Made by a program: the position numbers and the translations under genes. The notes beneath the pieces are model-generated. The model did no database searches and had not been told where the DNA came from. It saw only the letters and a program-made list of their open reading frames with translations. 64,000 nucleotides of DNA from Phaeosaccion multiseriatum (lineage: Eukaryota; Ochrophyta, other classes), in NCBI GenBank assembly GCA_965112735.1, contig OZ218957.1, positions 2,356,001 through 2,420,000 of the forward strand, read 5' to 3'. Shown here piece by piece: positions 33,179 through 44,645 of the stretch. The stretch's first letter is position 1; each line of letters starts with the position of its first letter.

Positions 33179-34867
33179 ATGCCTCCTACGCCAGCCCTGC
33201 AGGGACAAGTTGAGGTTGTAGTGAAGGTGAGCGCGATCTACCCGAAGATTTGCGAGTGTGTAGATCAGGGAGGGCTTGGAAAGTGGAGTGAGTCGACATG
33301 CCGACTTTATTATTAACTCCCATCGCTTGTTCCTTCTCCTCTCCCCTCCCCTCCGCTCACCCTCCTGCTCTGTGTGCCTCTGCACCGTGTTCAGCGGGCG
33401 CGCAACCTCAAGCCCGGAGGAGTGGCACCCACCCCTGAGACGCCATGCGATCCCTTCGTGGCTTTGACTGTGGGGGATACGACCGTGCGGACGAGCGTGG
33501 TGGACGACGAGGCCAACCCCTCCTTTGAGGAGAGCTTCAGGTTCCAGAATGTGCAGAAGGACGATAAGATGGAGATCCAAGTGTTCAACAAGTGCGCAGA
33601 CGGGATGGAGGACCAACTCATTGGCACCGCGATGGTGCGTAGAGCAGAGTAGCCTCCCCTCCCTTACTCATTCTCTTCTTGCCCACTTCTTCGCTCACTC
33701 ACTTACTCACTCTCTCGCCGCCTCCTTCGCCCACTCCTTTGCTTCCTCCCTCTCTTGCCCACTCCCTCACTCACATCCTGACCCACACCCTCACACACCC
33801 ACACACACCCTCTCTCTTATACACAGGTGGCACATGGTGATTGGGGCCTGCCCGACTACCCCAAGCTTGCGTGGCACCCCATCCTCACCGACCTCAACAC
33901 ATGCGGAGGCGAGATCCAACTCTCCATCGAGTGGGACTTGCAGCTCAACTTCAAGCAGGTTAGGAAGTGTGTGCGTGTGGGTAGTTGGAGGTATTGGTGC
34001 GGAGCTGTGCTGTTCATCTGGTGGCTGTCTGTGTGGCTCTTCACCTTGCACGTGCGTCTCTACCCTCAACCCCCTCCCTCCGTCCCTTCCCCGCCCTCCT
34101 GCCTCCTCCCGCACCCCCCTCCCCACCCTCCCTCCCTCCCTCCTGGCCCACACACACAACAGCCCTTCAAAGCCATTTCCGATGCCTCCTCCATGACGGG
34201 TTCCCTCGTGTCGGTCATCGATGAGCCTCTGGACCGTGTGCTCGCGAAGGTCAGCAACTGCATCACCACACCTCTCCGTTTCCTTCAACAGCGTTCCCCC
34301 ATGGAGCAAGCAGCGATAGGAGCAGTCGTGGTCTGTGTCGGAGGCGGTGCGGGGCTGTGCGTGGCGGTGCCCCTTATCTTCTTCCTTCCTGTCACACTCT
34401 TCTTCGCCTTTGGCATCGGGACGGCTCTGCTCGTGGCCTCTCCTCTTCTGCTCTTGTTTGGGTGGCTTCTCATCAGCGCGATACCCATGCAGAGACGGCT
34501 GGTGGTGCCCCTGCTGATCCAGGTGGGTGGGTGGGTGTGTGGGTGTATGGGTGGGTGTGTGTGTGGAAGGAAGGGTGGATGGGTGCGTGGGTGGGTGGAA
34601 GGGTGCGCAGGTGGACACACCGAAAGAGAGAGAGAGAGAAGAGAGAGAAGGACTAAACTCAAACTCAAACCCACCCCAAACTGTCTTCCCCCTCCACTTG
34701 CCATCTCTCTCCCGTCCATTGCCATCCACTGCCATCCACTGCCATCCCGTCATCAGGTGGTACCGTGGCTGGGGCCGGTGGAGAAGTATGTCCTGACCCC
34801 TCCTGCGACCACGGAGAGAGCAGCGCGGAAGCCGCCTCCTCATGTCGACTCATTGGGCTTGGATTGA
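33179..34867 (+). CDS. C2-domain protein with a long hydrophobic hairpin
   Basis: Five exons: 33179-33226, 33395-33634, 33827-33958, 34163-34522, 34757-34867; 296 residues. The C2 domain covers about residues 8-125: VEVVVKRARNLKP, DPFVALTVGD, NPSFEESFRFQNV, FNKCADGMEDQLIG and GEIQLSIEWDL. Acidic residues are present at several Ca2+-loop positions (CDPF, DDEANP, ADGMED), so calcium-dependent lipid binding is plausible. Residues about 190-247 form a roughly 58-residue uncharged stretch with central prolines (AVPLIFFLPVTLFFAFGIG, VASPLLLLFGW). This could be two membrane spans or a monotopic hairpin like those of lipid-droplet proteins. The tail is basic and proline-rich. The combination suggests a membrane or lipid-body tether; that is inference. 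Confidence 0.85.
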
Positions 34868-35886
34868 CTGATATCGTCCATTTCGTCATCCCGCAGGCTT
34901 GCATTGAGAATCATCCAAGTGGTGGTCTTCTATCTAAGGCTTTGGGTGATGGAATTGATTGATTGGCTTAGTTCAACGCTATCCAGTAATCCGCTGGTTG
35001 GATACAGATTTTGTTTCAAGGAAGGGGGGTAGGAGGGGGGGGGGGGGCATCAGACAGAGACAGTACACAGAGAGAGGCACAAGCAAGGAGAGGGTAGCAT
35101 GTTAATATGACGCAAGAGAATAAGGAAGGGAAGAGCACAGCAGGGCTTGAAAGGAGGAGGAGGAGGAAGAGGAGGAGGAGAGAGAGAGGAGGAGGGAGAG
35201 AGAGGGAGGTAGGAGCAAGTAAATGGGGGTACGGGTGGTACAGTATCAGTACCAGTTTTGTAGGCACAGCACATAGGGGGGTACAAAGGCTATATATGTT
35301 ATAGCAAGATGATTGTTCAATGAGGTAGGCAGGTACAAGGCTATATATGTTATAGCAAGATGATTGTTCAATGAGGTAGGCAGGTACAAGGCTATATATG
35401 TTATAGCAAGATGATTGTTCAATGAGGTAGGCAGGTACAAGGCTATATATGTTATAGCAAGATGATTGTTCAATGAGGTAGGCAGGTACAAGGCTATATA
35501 TGTTATAGCAAGATCATTGTTCAATGAGGTAGGCAGGAAGCAGAGCAGCCAGCCACATGCACACACACACAACACAATTTTTTGTTAAAACAATTTTTAA
35601 TTTTCCATTCATTTTGGCATCCCACCGAACCGGGCCCCTTTTCTCTTCCTTTTGTTCGTTAAAAAAGAGGAAATCTCCCTTTTCCATACGCCTCTATCCG
35701 GTGAAATCTATACTGGAAAGGCCTATACCCTATAACCACCACCCGGCCACGTCCTTCCCTTCCCACTAGGCCGGTCTGGTGGGAGCGGCCCTACCCCACT
35801 CACTGTATGGCACTGTGTGCCACAAAGATGGTACCCTATGGTGCCTAGGATGGCACTAGATGGCACCCTACGGCCCCCTGCCCCGC
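34868..35886. other. Convergent 3' region, C2 / DEAH helicase
   Basis: No gene is seen. It holds a GGA-rich stretch (35150-35215), a five-copy 51-bp minisatellite (35288-35540) and AT-rich sequence at 35575-35610 that may be a 3' UTR. Confidence 0.5.
35288..35540. repeat. 51-bp minisatellite, five copies
   Basis: GGCTATATATGTTATAGCAA begins at 35288, 35339, 35390, 35441 and 35492. The first four units are nearly identical; the fifth has CATCATT changed to ATCATTG (GATCATTG for GATGATTG). It lies in the convergent spacer. Confidence 0.95.
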
Positions 35887-38800
35887 TCATTTCGTGGGCT
35901 TCTTCCTGGCGAGAAACCTCGCCCTCGCCGCAGCCACCGCATCCGCCCGGCCCTGCCCCTCCGCCCCCGCGTCGGTCTTGGATACACCGATAGCAGAGGT
36001 AGGAGCAGCGCCGCTACCACTCCTTCCTCCCCCTCCCTTCCCGCTACTAGTGTTGCTGTTGCTGTTGCTGTTGCTGTCTGGCGGGGGGGGTAGGGTAGCC
36101 AAGCCACACAGCCTTCTGTAGTCCACAAGGCTAAGGTCACCGACGGCATCCATATGCTTGGAGATCCATCGACGCTTCACTGCAACCACGTGACGCATGA
36201 ATGGCCTGTGGGGGGGGGGGGACCAAGGATGGACAAGCGGCAGGAGGGGGGCTGGAGTGTGAGGTATTGGCCCCGTCTGTCTCTGCTGTCCTCCGCGCAT
36301 GGTGCTCTGGGAGAGCAAGGTACGCACACGCACACACATGCACACACACACGCATGCACAAACACATGCACAGACACACACACGCACACACACACGCACA
36401 CACACACACGCACACGCACACACACACACGCACACACACACATGCACAAACACATGCGTACGCACGCACCTTCCTGTGTAGACGAGCTCGGTGTAGAGCA
36501 CATGGTCCGGGGGCTCCGTGTGCAGGAGAGAGGACGAGTGATGGAGGTACCTGAGGGGGAGAGAGAGAGAGAGGGAGAGTAGAGAGAGATACAGAGAGAG
36601 AGAGGGGGAGAGTGAGGGACAGACAAAGAGAGAGAGGGAGAGAGAGTGAGAGTAGAGAGAGACACAGAGAGCGAGAGGGGGAGAGTGAGGGACAGACAGA
36701 GAGAGAGGGGGAGAGTGAGGGACAGACAGAGAGAGAGAGGGGGAGAGTGAGAGTAGAGAGAGACACAGAGAGCGAGAGGGGGAGAGTGAGGGACAGACAA
36801 AGAGAGAGAGAGGGAGAGAGAGTGAGAGTAGAGAGAGACACAGAGAGCGAGAGGGGGAGAGTGAGGGACAGACAGAGAGAGAGAGGGGGAGAGTGAGGGA
36901 CAGACAGAGAGAGAGGGGGAGAGTGAGAGTAGAGAGAGACACAGAGAGCGAGAGGGGGAGAGTGAGGGACAGACAGAGAGAGAGAGGGAGAGAGAGTGAG
37001 AGTAGAGAGAGACACAGAGAGCGAGAGGGGGAGAGTGAGGGACAGACAAAGAGAGAGAGGGAGAGAGAGTGAGAGTAGAGAGAGACACAGAGAGACAAAG
37101 AGGGTACAGAGGGAAGAGGAGGAGGAGAAGGAGGAGCAGGAGAAGAAACGTTAGACCAGCCCTTTCCTTCCCCTCCCCCTTTCCAGCTTTCTCCCCTCCC
37201 CCTCCCTCTCTTCCCTCCCTCCCCGCCCATCCACCCATCCCCCCCCCACTTCCCCCTCCCCTCCCCTCCCCTCCCCTCCCGTCCCCCCCGCCGAAACTCA
37301 CATGAGCTGAAGGTCCGTATTCTGCGTGAGACCGGGCACCCCCAGCGGCCTATACACGTCCTGTTTGGCACACTTTTGCCCCGCGTTGGTAAAGAGCCCC
37401 GCACAGAGCGCCTTGCAAACAGAGTCCAAGTCACCCCTGCAGCTGGACAGTCTCCCCACCGCCACACTTCCTCCTCCACGCCCTCCACTCCCTCCTCCTC
37501 CTCCTCCTGATCCTCCTCCTCCTTCTGTTGGAGTGAGTAGCTTAGCCTTGGCGACTTCTTCTGCCAGCTGTACCACCACCTTGCGAGCGGTCTTGAGGGC
37601 TCTGATACGCAGGAAGGATTTCTTTGCAAAGTCATCGCTGAAACCGCTTGCCTGCTCCGCCCCACCCCCCCCCCCCCACACACACACCCACACACACAAC
37701 ACGCAGAAACCCACAAACACACAGATCCAATCCGATGCGATCCAATCCCAGAAAGAAAAATGTGATCCCACACACACGCACACACGCACACACACAGGCA
37801 AACGCATGTACACAGACACAGGAAGAGAGAGACACGCACGTACACAGACACAGATAGAGACAGAGAGCGTACGTCAACAAAAAAAAACAGACGGGGGCCT
37901 CACGAAGAGATACAATGGAGAGGAGATGGTATAGAGGGAGGGAGGGAGGGAGGGAGGGAGGGAGGGAGGGAGGGAGGGAGGGAGGGAGAAAGGAAGACAG
38001 AGAGAAAAACGGGTGGTAGATATGAGTCCTTCCCCCCCGACCCTCTCCCCTCTATTCAGTCAATAAAGCGACCCTCTCCCCTCTATCAAGTCAATAAAGC
38101 GACCCTCTCCCCTCTATTAAGTCAATAAAGCGACCCTCTCCCCTCTATCAAGTCAATAAAGCGACCCTCTCCCCTCTATCAAGTCAATAAAGCGACCCTC
38201 TCCCCTCTATTAAGTCAATAAAGCGACCCTCTCCCCTCTATCAAGTCAATAAAGCGACCCTCTCCCCTCTATCAAGTCAATAAAGCGACCCTCTCCCCTC
38301 TTGCTCTCGACTCACCTCCCACGCCTGATACACCCGGAGGTAGGTAATTGGGTCTCCCTTGGGGTGCCAGAAGCGTGCATGGGCTGCCTCTGCCTCTTCA
38401 TCTACACCACCACCACCCCCACCACCACCACCACCACCACCACCACCACCTGCCCTGCTGTTGCCGCCCTTGTTGGGGCCACTGTTGGGTTTCCCTCTCC
38501 TGCTGTACCATACGCTCTCTGTGCTGAGCAGGCTGACAATGGTGACAATCTCGAGCAGGCAACCGAGCCGAGCGGCCTCCACCACCACTCTTGTAGAGGG
38601 AGGGAGGGAGGGAGGGAGGGAGGGAGGGAGAGGGGGCAAGGGTCGGATTTGGAACAAGCAGAGCTGGCAGCAAGGAGGATCACATTCTCTTGCAACCTAC
38701 CCACCTACACCATACCTACCCACCCACCCACCCACCCACCCAACCAACCTGCTGAGGCTCGGTTCCAGCGGAAAGGCACTCATCTTGTGGCCCACCTCCG

Positions 38801-38967
38801 TAACGTTTCCGTAACTGTCAATGGCCCCCAGACAGAACAGCTCCAAAAGTGCCTCCTTGAGCTGCTCCGTGGAAGGGCTGTCCAAGTATTCGAACCCGAG
38901 TACGTCCTTGATGCCCAGCACCTGAGGGAGGAGGAGGAGGAGGAGGAGGAGGAGGAGGAGGAGGGGG

Positions 38968-39002
<35 letters not shown>

Positions 39003-40057
39003 GAGGAGCAGGAGCAGGAGCAGGAGGAGGAGGAGGAGGAGGAGGAGGAGGAGGAGGAGGAGGAGGAGGAGGAGGAGGAGGAGGAGGAGGGGGGGGATGG
39101 GGAGGGGGAGGGAGAAGGAGGGAGGGCTAGGGTCATGGTCATGCTGGTCCCTTGCCCTCAGTTCTTCTGAAACGCCAAGCCCTTCGTCCTGACACCTCCT
39201 TCCCTCTGTCCTGAGTCCTGCCACTTCCCTCTGTGCACTCAGTCCTGACACCCCTAACCTTGAGATACAGCACGGTGTTGGCCAAGTTGGTCCTGAGAAT
39301 CTCTGGCACAGTTTCGTGCATCATCAGGGCCAGGCACTCTCTGGGGGATGGCAGTGGATGGAGGGAAGGTCGGAGGCAGGGGAGGGCAGGAGGGAGGAAG
39401 GGAGAGACAGAGGAAGGAAGAGAGGAGGGGAGGAAAGGAGGGAGGGAGGAGGGGGGGGGCAGGAGGGAGGAAGGGAAAGACAGAGGAAGGAAGAGAGGAG
39501 GGGCGGGAAGGAGGGAGGGAGGAGGGGGGGGGCAGGAGGGAGGAAGGGAAAGACAGAGGAAGGAAGAGAGGAGGGGCGGGAAGGAGGGAGGGAGGAGGGA
39601 TATGATGCATGGTATGCATTGCCAGGAAAGTACAACAGTGAGTGTGCAGTCACCGTGCAGTCACACCAACAGATATGAGGAGTGTACAGTCACACAGTGC
39701 AAGTGCAATCACAACAACACACTACCTGGTGTAGAGGCACAACAACACACTACCTGGTGTAGAGGCACAACAACACACTACCTGGTGTAGAGGCACAACA
39801 ACACACTACCTGGTGTAGAGGCACAACAACACACTACCTGGTGTAGAGGCGATAGCACTGGCCCGCCGCCGTCCTGCCTGCTCGGCCTGCTCGCTGCTGG
39901 GCAGCCACCTGTACCCGACCCGACCCGACACGGACAAGGGAGTGAGGGGGTTGGTGAGTGGGTGAATGGGTGAGTGGGTGAGTGAGTGGGTGAGTGAGTG
40001 AATGGGTGAGTGAGAAACAACAACAATAACAACAAACGCAACAAGAACAATAACAAT

Positions 40058-40095
<38 letters not shown>

Positions 40096-43000
40096 CCACA
40101 AGGGAAGGAGGACAGTCCGCCGTAATGACTTCCTTCTGCCCCACCCTACCCTACCCCAACCCACTCTTCTCCACCCTCCCCTCCCCTCCCCTCCCCTCCC
40201 CTCCCCTCCCCTCCCCTCCCCTCCCCCACCCTACCCGCGATATCGGCACGACAACGAGCGACTCCATCCTCCTGTTGGGATCGAAGGCCTTCTGCTTGAC
40301 GTAGCCCGTGTCGACGACAAACTTGACACCAGGCACCGTCACGGACGTCTCTGCAATGTTGGTGGCCACCACCACCTGATTATAGCAACAGCAGTTGGTG
40401 ATACAACAGCGTTGATTCAAAGGAGGAGGGAGGGAAGGGGATCAAGGATATGGCAACAGCAGCAACAGCAGTTGGTGATACAACAGCATTGATTCAAAGG
40501 AGGAGGGAGGGAAGGGGATCAAGGATATAGCAACAGCAGCAACAGCAGCAGCAGCAGCAATTGGCGATACAGCAGCACAGCATGGCTCAAGTGTCAAGGG
40601 CATAACAGCAGCAGCAGTTGGTGATACAATAGCATTGTACAAGAGCATTGTATGGGTCAAGGGCATAAGCCTGCGACTGCCTGCCTGTCGCACACTGCCC
40701 GTATGCCTACGACTGCCTGCCTCTATGCCTCTGCGACTGCCTGCCCATATGCCTGCCACTACCTGACTGCATGTGTGCCTCTGCGACTGCCTGCCCATAT
40801 GCCTGCCACTACCTGACTGCATGTGTGCCTCTGCGACTGCCTGCCCATATGCCTGCCACTACCTGACTGCATGTGTGCCTCTGCGACTGCCTGCCCATAT
40901 GCCTGCCACTACCTGACTGCATGTGTGCCTCTGCGACTGCCTGCCCATATGCCTGCCACTACCTGACTGCATGTGTGCCTCTGCGACTGCCTGCCCATAT
41001 GCCTGCCACTACCTGACTGCATGTGTGCCTCTGCGACTGCCTGCCCATATGCCTGCGACTGCCTGCCCATATGCCTACGACTGCCTGCCCATATGCCTCT
41101 ACGACTGCCTGCCCATAAGCCTACGACTGCCTGCCCATATGCCTACGACTGCCCGCCCATATGCCTACGACTGCCTGCCCATATGCCTACGACAGCGACT
41201 GCCTGCCCATATGCCCACGACAGCCTGCCCATATGCCTCTACGACTGCCTGCCCATATGCCTACGACAGCCTGCCCATATGCCTACGACTGCCTGCCCAT
41301 ATGCCTACGACTGCCTGCCCATATGCCTCTACGACTGCCTTTATGCTTCTGTCCCCACCTTGCGTGTGCGCGTCATGTCCACCCCTTGAAAGGCGATTTG
41401 CTGCATGTCCCCGGCCAAGGATCCGTACAGGGGCACCACCTTAAGGGATGGGATGGCAGTGGATGGGTGAAGGGGGATGGCAGTGAACGGAAGAGGGAGG
41501 TAGGGGGAAGGGGTAGGGGGTGGTAGACCGTCACCTTTCGCGTCCTCGACCAGCAAGGTCCAAAAGCTCCCTCTCTCTGCCCTCTCTCCCCTCTGCTCTC
41601 CCTCTCTTTGCGCTTGCTCTATCCCCTATTCTCTCTCTCTTTCATCCCCTCTTCTCTCGCCTCTAATCTCTCTAATCTCTCATCTTTCTCTCCCCTCCCC
41701 TCCCCTCTGCCTCCCTGCTCTTCAGTCCCTCCTCTCTCTGCCTCTGCCCTCCATCTGTCTTCCCCCTGTCCTCTCTCTCTGACCTTCATGCTGATCTCCT
41801 GCTCGGGAGCGACCTTCGCTGCCTCCTCAATGAGGCGACACGCCTTCTCTATCTCATCCTGCCCTGTTAGGAACAGCAGTATGTGCCCCTCGCCCTGCCC
41901 TCGACATATGCGTGCAAATAGCACAAACATACACACAGAGAGAAAGGGGGGAGGGATGGAGAGGGAGGGGGAAAGACAAGAGAGAGAGGGACAGAGAAGG
42001 GGAGAGTGGGAGAGACAGAGGGAGGGAGGGAGGGAGGGAGGGAGACGGGACGGGCCAATAGTCAGGTTGGTGAAGAGAAGAGCACTACGAGTAAGCCACA
42101 GGAGCAGCAGCAATGACAGAGATAGGTACACAAGTATAGGTAAGTGAGGAGAGAGAGAAGGGTGCCGCTGCAGCAGTTGGTGATACAATGTACATGCATC
42201 AGCGGCAGCGGGGCTATAGGAGGGAGGGTTGGTTCGGAGGGCTCATTCACACCTCCCTCCCTTCCTCTGTAGCACCAACTCCCTCACCTGCGATCGGTGT
42301 ATCTTCATGACGAGCTCCACGGCGTCAGTGACGTATCTGCTTCCCGAGGCGGGGCCGTTCGCCGTCATCACCTGCATGTTTGTGGGTTGGTGATACAGCA
42401 GCAGAGGCAGTGGAAGGAACAGCATTACTTGGTGATATAGCAGCAGTTGGCGATACAGCAGCAGCAGTAGCCTTGCTGTGAGTATAGGGCACTGGTAAAG
42501 AAGGTCTAACACAGAATGTAACTGCAACCCTCACCCACCTGCTTGTGCTTGCTGTGGTACACGTCCACATCGAAGAGCCTGCCCGGCACCGCCACGCTCG
42601 GGCACTTTCCGTAGTACGAACAGAACTTGTCCACATCCAGAGTGGCGCTCGTCACCACCGCCTGCCAGCAGTTGACCGTACAGAAAACAGCAGTCGGTCA
42701 TACCGTCACACAGCAGTTGGTCATACAGTCACAACAGTAATTGTAGCTCACAGCTGATGGTCAAAGAGCCACAGCAGTTACCCATACACCCCATTCCTCT
42801 CCTCCCTCTCCTCCCTCCCTCCCTCTCCTCCCTCCCTCCCTCTCCTCCCTCCCTCCCTCTCCTTCCTCCCTCCCTCTCCTCCCTCCCTCCCTCCCTCTCC
42901 TCCCTCCCTCCCTCCCCCCCTCTCCTCCCTCCCTCCCTCCCTCCCCTCCCCTGACCTTGAGATCTGGTCTGGCCTTGAGCGCTCTCTTGAGCAGCCCAAA

Positions 43001-44507
43001 GAGCACGTCGGTGTGTATGCTCCGCTCGTGCGCCTCGTCCAGCATCACGCATCCGTATCTGCGCAGGCAGAGGGATGAGGCATTCTATACGTTAGGGGGG
43101 TTTGGGCTAGTAAGGTTGCCCTTCGCTTTCATCTCCCCCCCCCTTTTCTTCCGCCGCTGTGAGAGGCCCATACCTGCTCAAGAGGGGGTCCGCCAGGCAC
43201 TCACGCACCAGCACGCCGTCGGTCTAGAGAAGAAAGGGAGGGGCAAGAGAGAAGTGAGAAGGAAAGATGGATGTACCCTGTAAGAGAACGCGTAGAGGGG
43301 GTCTATTGAAAGGGAACGAGGGGTGTGATAGGACGCGGGAGGAGAAAAAAGGGAAGATGGATCAAAGAGAGCGCCAATAAAGCCGGGCTTGACACAGGCT
43401 TGACATGGGCTTGACATGGGCTTGACATGGGCTTGACATGACCTTTACTCGCCAAATGCTTTTCGCCATTTCCCCATCATGTGCTCTTCCTCCTCCTTCT
43501 CCTTCTCGTCCTCCTGCTGTGCTGCTGCTCCTCCTCCTCCTCCTCCTCCTCCTCCTCCTCCTCCTCCTCCTCCTCCTCCTCCTCCTCCTCCTCCTTCCTC
43601 CTCCTCCTCCTCCTCCTTCCCCCTCTCTCCCTACCACCTCCGTCCTCTCTCCCTATCTCCCACCCATTCCGCCTCTCTCCCTCCCTTCCTCACGCACCAT
43701 GTACTTAATCCGGGTATCCTCAGACGTGCGGTCATCAAAGCGAACGGTGTACCCCACCTCTCCACCCAACCTGCCTCCGCCCCTCTCCTCTGCGACTCTC
43801 TTGGCCACCGAAGTCGCAGCAACCCGCCTGGGCTGCGTCACCGCCACCTGCAGCCGTCCCTGCTTCCGGGTCGGCCCCGCCTCCACTCTTCTTTGGGCTT
43901 GGGTTAGCTCCTGCGGAGACGGCATCTTAATCTTGTCTCCCCACCTGCTGGGCTTGGTCGTCGTCGCTGCTGCTGCTGCTGCTGCGAGCTTAGGAGCATC
44001 CTCTGCGCCAGCCGCCCCTCCCCCTCCTGCTCCCGCCACCCCCCCTCTCTCTCCTTCCTGCAGCAGCTCCAGGAGGTACTGGGGGATCTGCGTGGTCTTG
44101 CCCGAGCCTGTCTCACCCGTGCACACGACCACCTGATGCTCTCTGACGGCGCGCATGAGCTCGCCCTTAAAGAGGGTGACGGGCAGGTCTTCTCGTGCGA
44201 GTCTGATGGCCTCGCTTCTTTCATCTTCTTCAGCAGGCCGCTGCCTCTTCCTGCCCCTCTCTCCCCCCCCCCCTCTCTCGCTTCCTTCGCTCCCTTCGCT
44301 TAGGCTGCGCCTGCGCGTCTCCCAGCGACCCTTCCTTCCTTTGCTGCGGCCCTCCCTGCTACCCTCGCCGTTGGCTCGACTTTCATCTCCCCGTACGCGA
44401 TCGCGCCCCTCGTCAAGCTCCCGCTTCCTTCGCCCTGCACTTCTACTCCTACTTCTACTGCTGCTGGGGCTACTCCTGCTGCGGCTGCGGGAGCTTGAGC
44501 GTGCCAT
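35887..44507 (-). CDS. DEAH-box RNA helicase (DHX40/Prp22-like)
   Basis: Fifteen minus-strand exons: 44507-43698, 43223-43174, 43058-42956, 42661-42539, 42371-42288, 41894-41784, 41439-41359, 40375-40235, 39908-39838, 39340-39259, 38921-38749, 38589-38316, 37651-37302, 36550-36470, 36205-35887; 950 residues. An RS-rich N-terminus precedes motif [10 protein letters not shown] (131-139), Ia TQPRRVAA, motif II DEAH in [20 protein letters not shown] (294-297), [28 protein letters not shown] and [10 protein letters not shown] (506-513). HA2 and OB-fold parts follow ([27 protein letters not shown]). The ending [10 protein letters not shown] resembles DHX40; there is no S1 domain as in Prp22. It unwinds RNA or RNPs using ATP. 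Oddities: about 60 extra residues between motifs I and Ia, a poly-Gly insert from GGT repeats in exon 12, and repeats filling most introns. Confidence 0.93.
36550..37110. repeat. GA-rich higher-order repeat in helicase intron 13
   Basis: Units built from GAGAGCGAGAGGGGGAGAG and GAGTAGAGAGAGACACAGAG recur irregularly about ten times. On the gene's own strand the tract is pyrimidine. Confidence 0.8.
37933..37990. repeat. (GGGA)n microsatellite
   Basis: About 13 GGGA units in helicase intron 12. Confidence 0.9.
38038..38300. repeat. 31-bp minisatellite, eight to nine copies
   Basis: CGACCCTCTCCCCTCTAT followed by (C/T)(A/T)AGTCAATAAAG repeats every 31 bp from 38038. Variation is confined to one or two positions. 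The array ends about 15 bases from the splice donor of exon 12. Confidence 0.95.
38928..39095. repeat. (GGA)n tract in helicase intron 10
   Basis: Almost pure GGA/GCA triplets begin seven bases from the 3' splice site of exon 11 (38921). On the gene's strand the tract reads TCC, an extended polypyrimidine run. Confidence 0.9.
39400..39600. repeat. About 66-72-bp minisatellite, three copies
   Basis: GGAAGGGAAAGACAGAGGAA and its surroundings repeat three times in helicase intron 9. Confidence 0.8.
39714..39845. repeat. 28-bp minisatellite spanning a splice donor, five copies
   Basis: CTACCTGGTGTAG starts at 39722, 39750, 39778, 39806 and 39834. The last unit contains the 3' end of helicase exon 9 and its donor, so CTCTACACCAG|GTAGTG is present five times on the coding strand. 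Confidence 0.95.
40388..40541. repeat. 77-bp tandem duplication carrying GTTGGTGATACA
   Basis: Two adjacent, nearly identical 77-bp units in helicase intron 7 each contain CAGCAGTTGGTGATACAACAG, GATTCAAAGGAGGAGGGAGG and GGGATCAAGGATAT. Confidence 0.9.
40670..41345. repeat. CTGCCTGCCCATATGCCT minisatellite (50-bp and about 25-bp forms)
   Basis: A six-copy array with a 50-bp period (CCCATATGCCTGCC near 40744, 40794, 40844, 40894, 40944, 40994) gives way after 41040 to shorter units of ACGACTGCCTGCCCATATGC. It fills most of helicase intron 7. Confidence 0.9.
42760..42955. repeat. (CCCT)n/(CTCC)n tract
   Basis: CTCCCTCC repeats in helicase intron 3, next to the donor of exon 3. Confidence 0.85.
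43520..43618. repeat. (TCC)n tract in helicase intron 1
   Basis: About 30 TCC triplets lie between exon 1 and exon 2 of the helicase gene. Confidence 0.9.
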
Positions 44508-44645
44508 CCCTCTCTAAAAAAAGGAAAGGGAGAAGGAAAAAAAAGGAAGTTGCAACCAACTGTGAGTTTGCCGATATAACCAACAAGCGTACTTTCACTC
44601 ATTCTTCCACCTTGAACTTGCGACACATAAAAAAGTAGTCTCAGG
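44508..44645. promoter_or_regulatory. Divergent promoter region, helicase / small membrane protein
   Basis: 138 bp lie between the start codons. The helicase side is A-rich on the plus strand (44515-44545). No recognised element. Confidence 0.5.

Noticed and set aside
33791-34843. 350-codon minus-strand frame opposite the C2 gene
   Set aside because: No family features; the plus strand has the C2 motifs and consistent introns.
35887-37851. 654-codon minus-strand frame as one protein
   Set aside because: Only its last 106 codons are the helicase C-terminus. The rest is an open reading through a CT-repeat intron; splice sites at 36550, 36470 and 36205 restore the helicase.
38038-38300. 31-bp repeats considered as a CRISPR array
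   Set aside because: Units are directly adjacent without unique spacers, and they lie in a eukaryotic intron.
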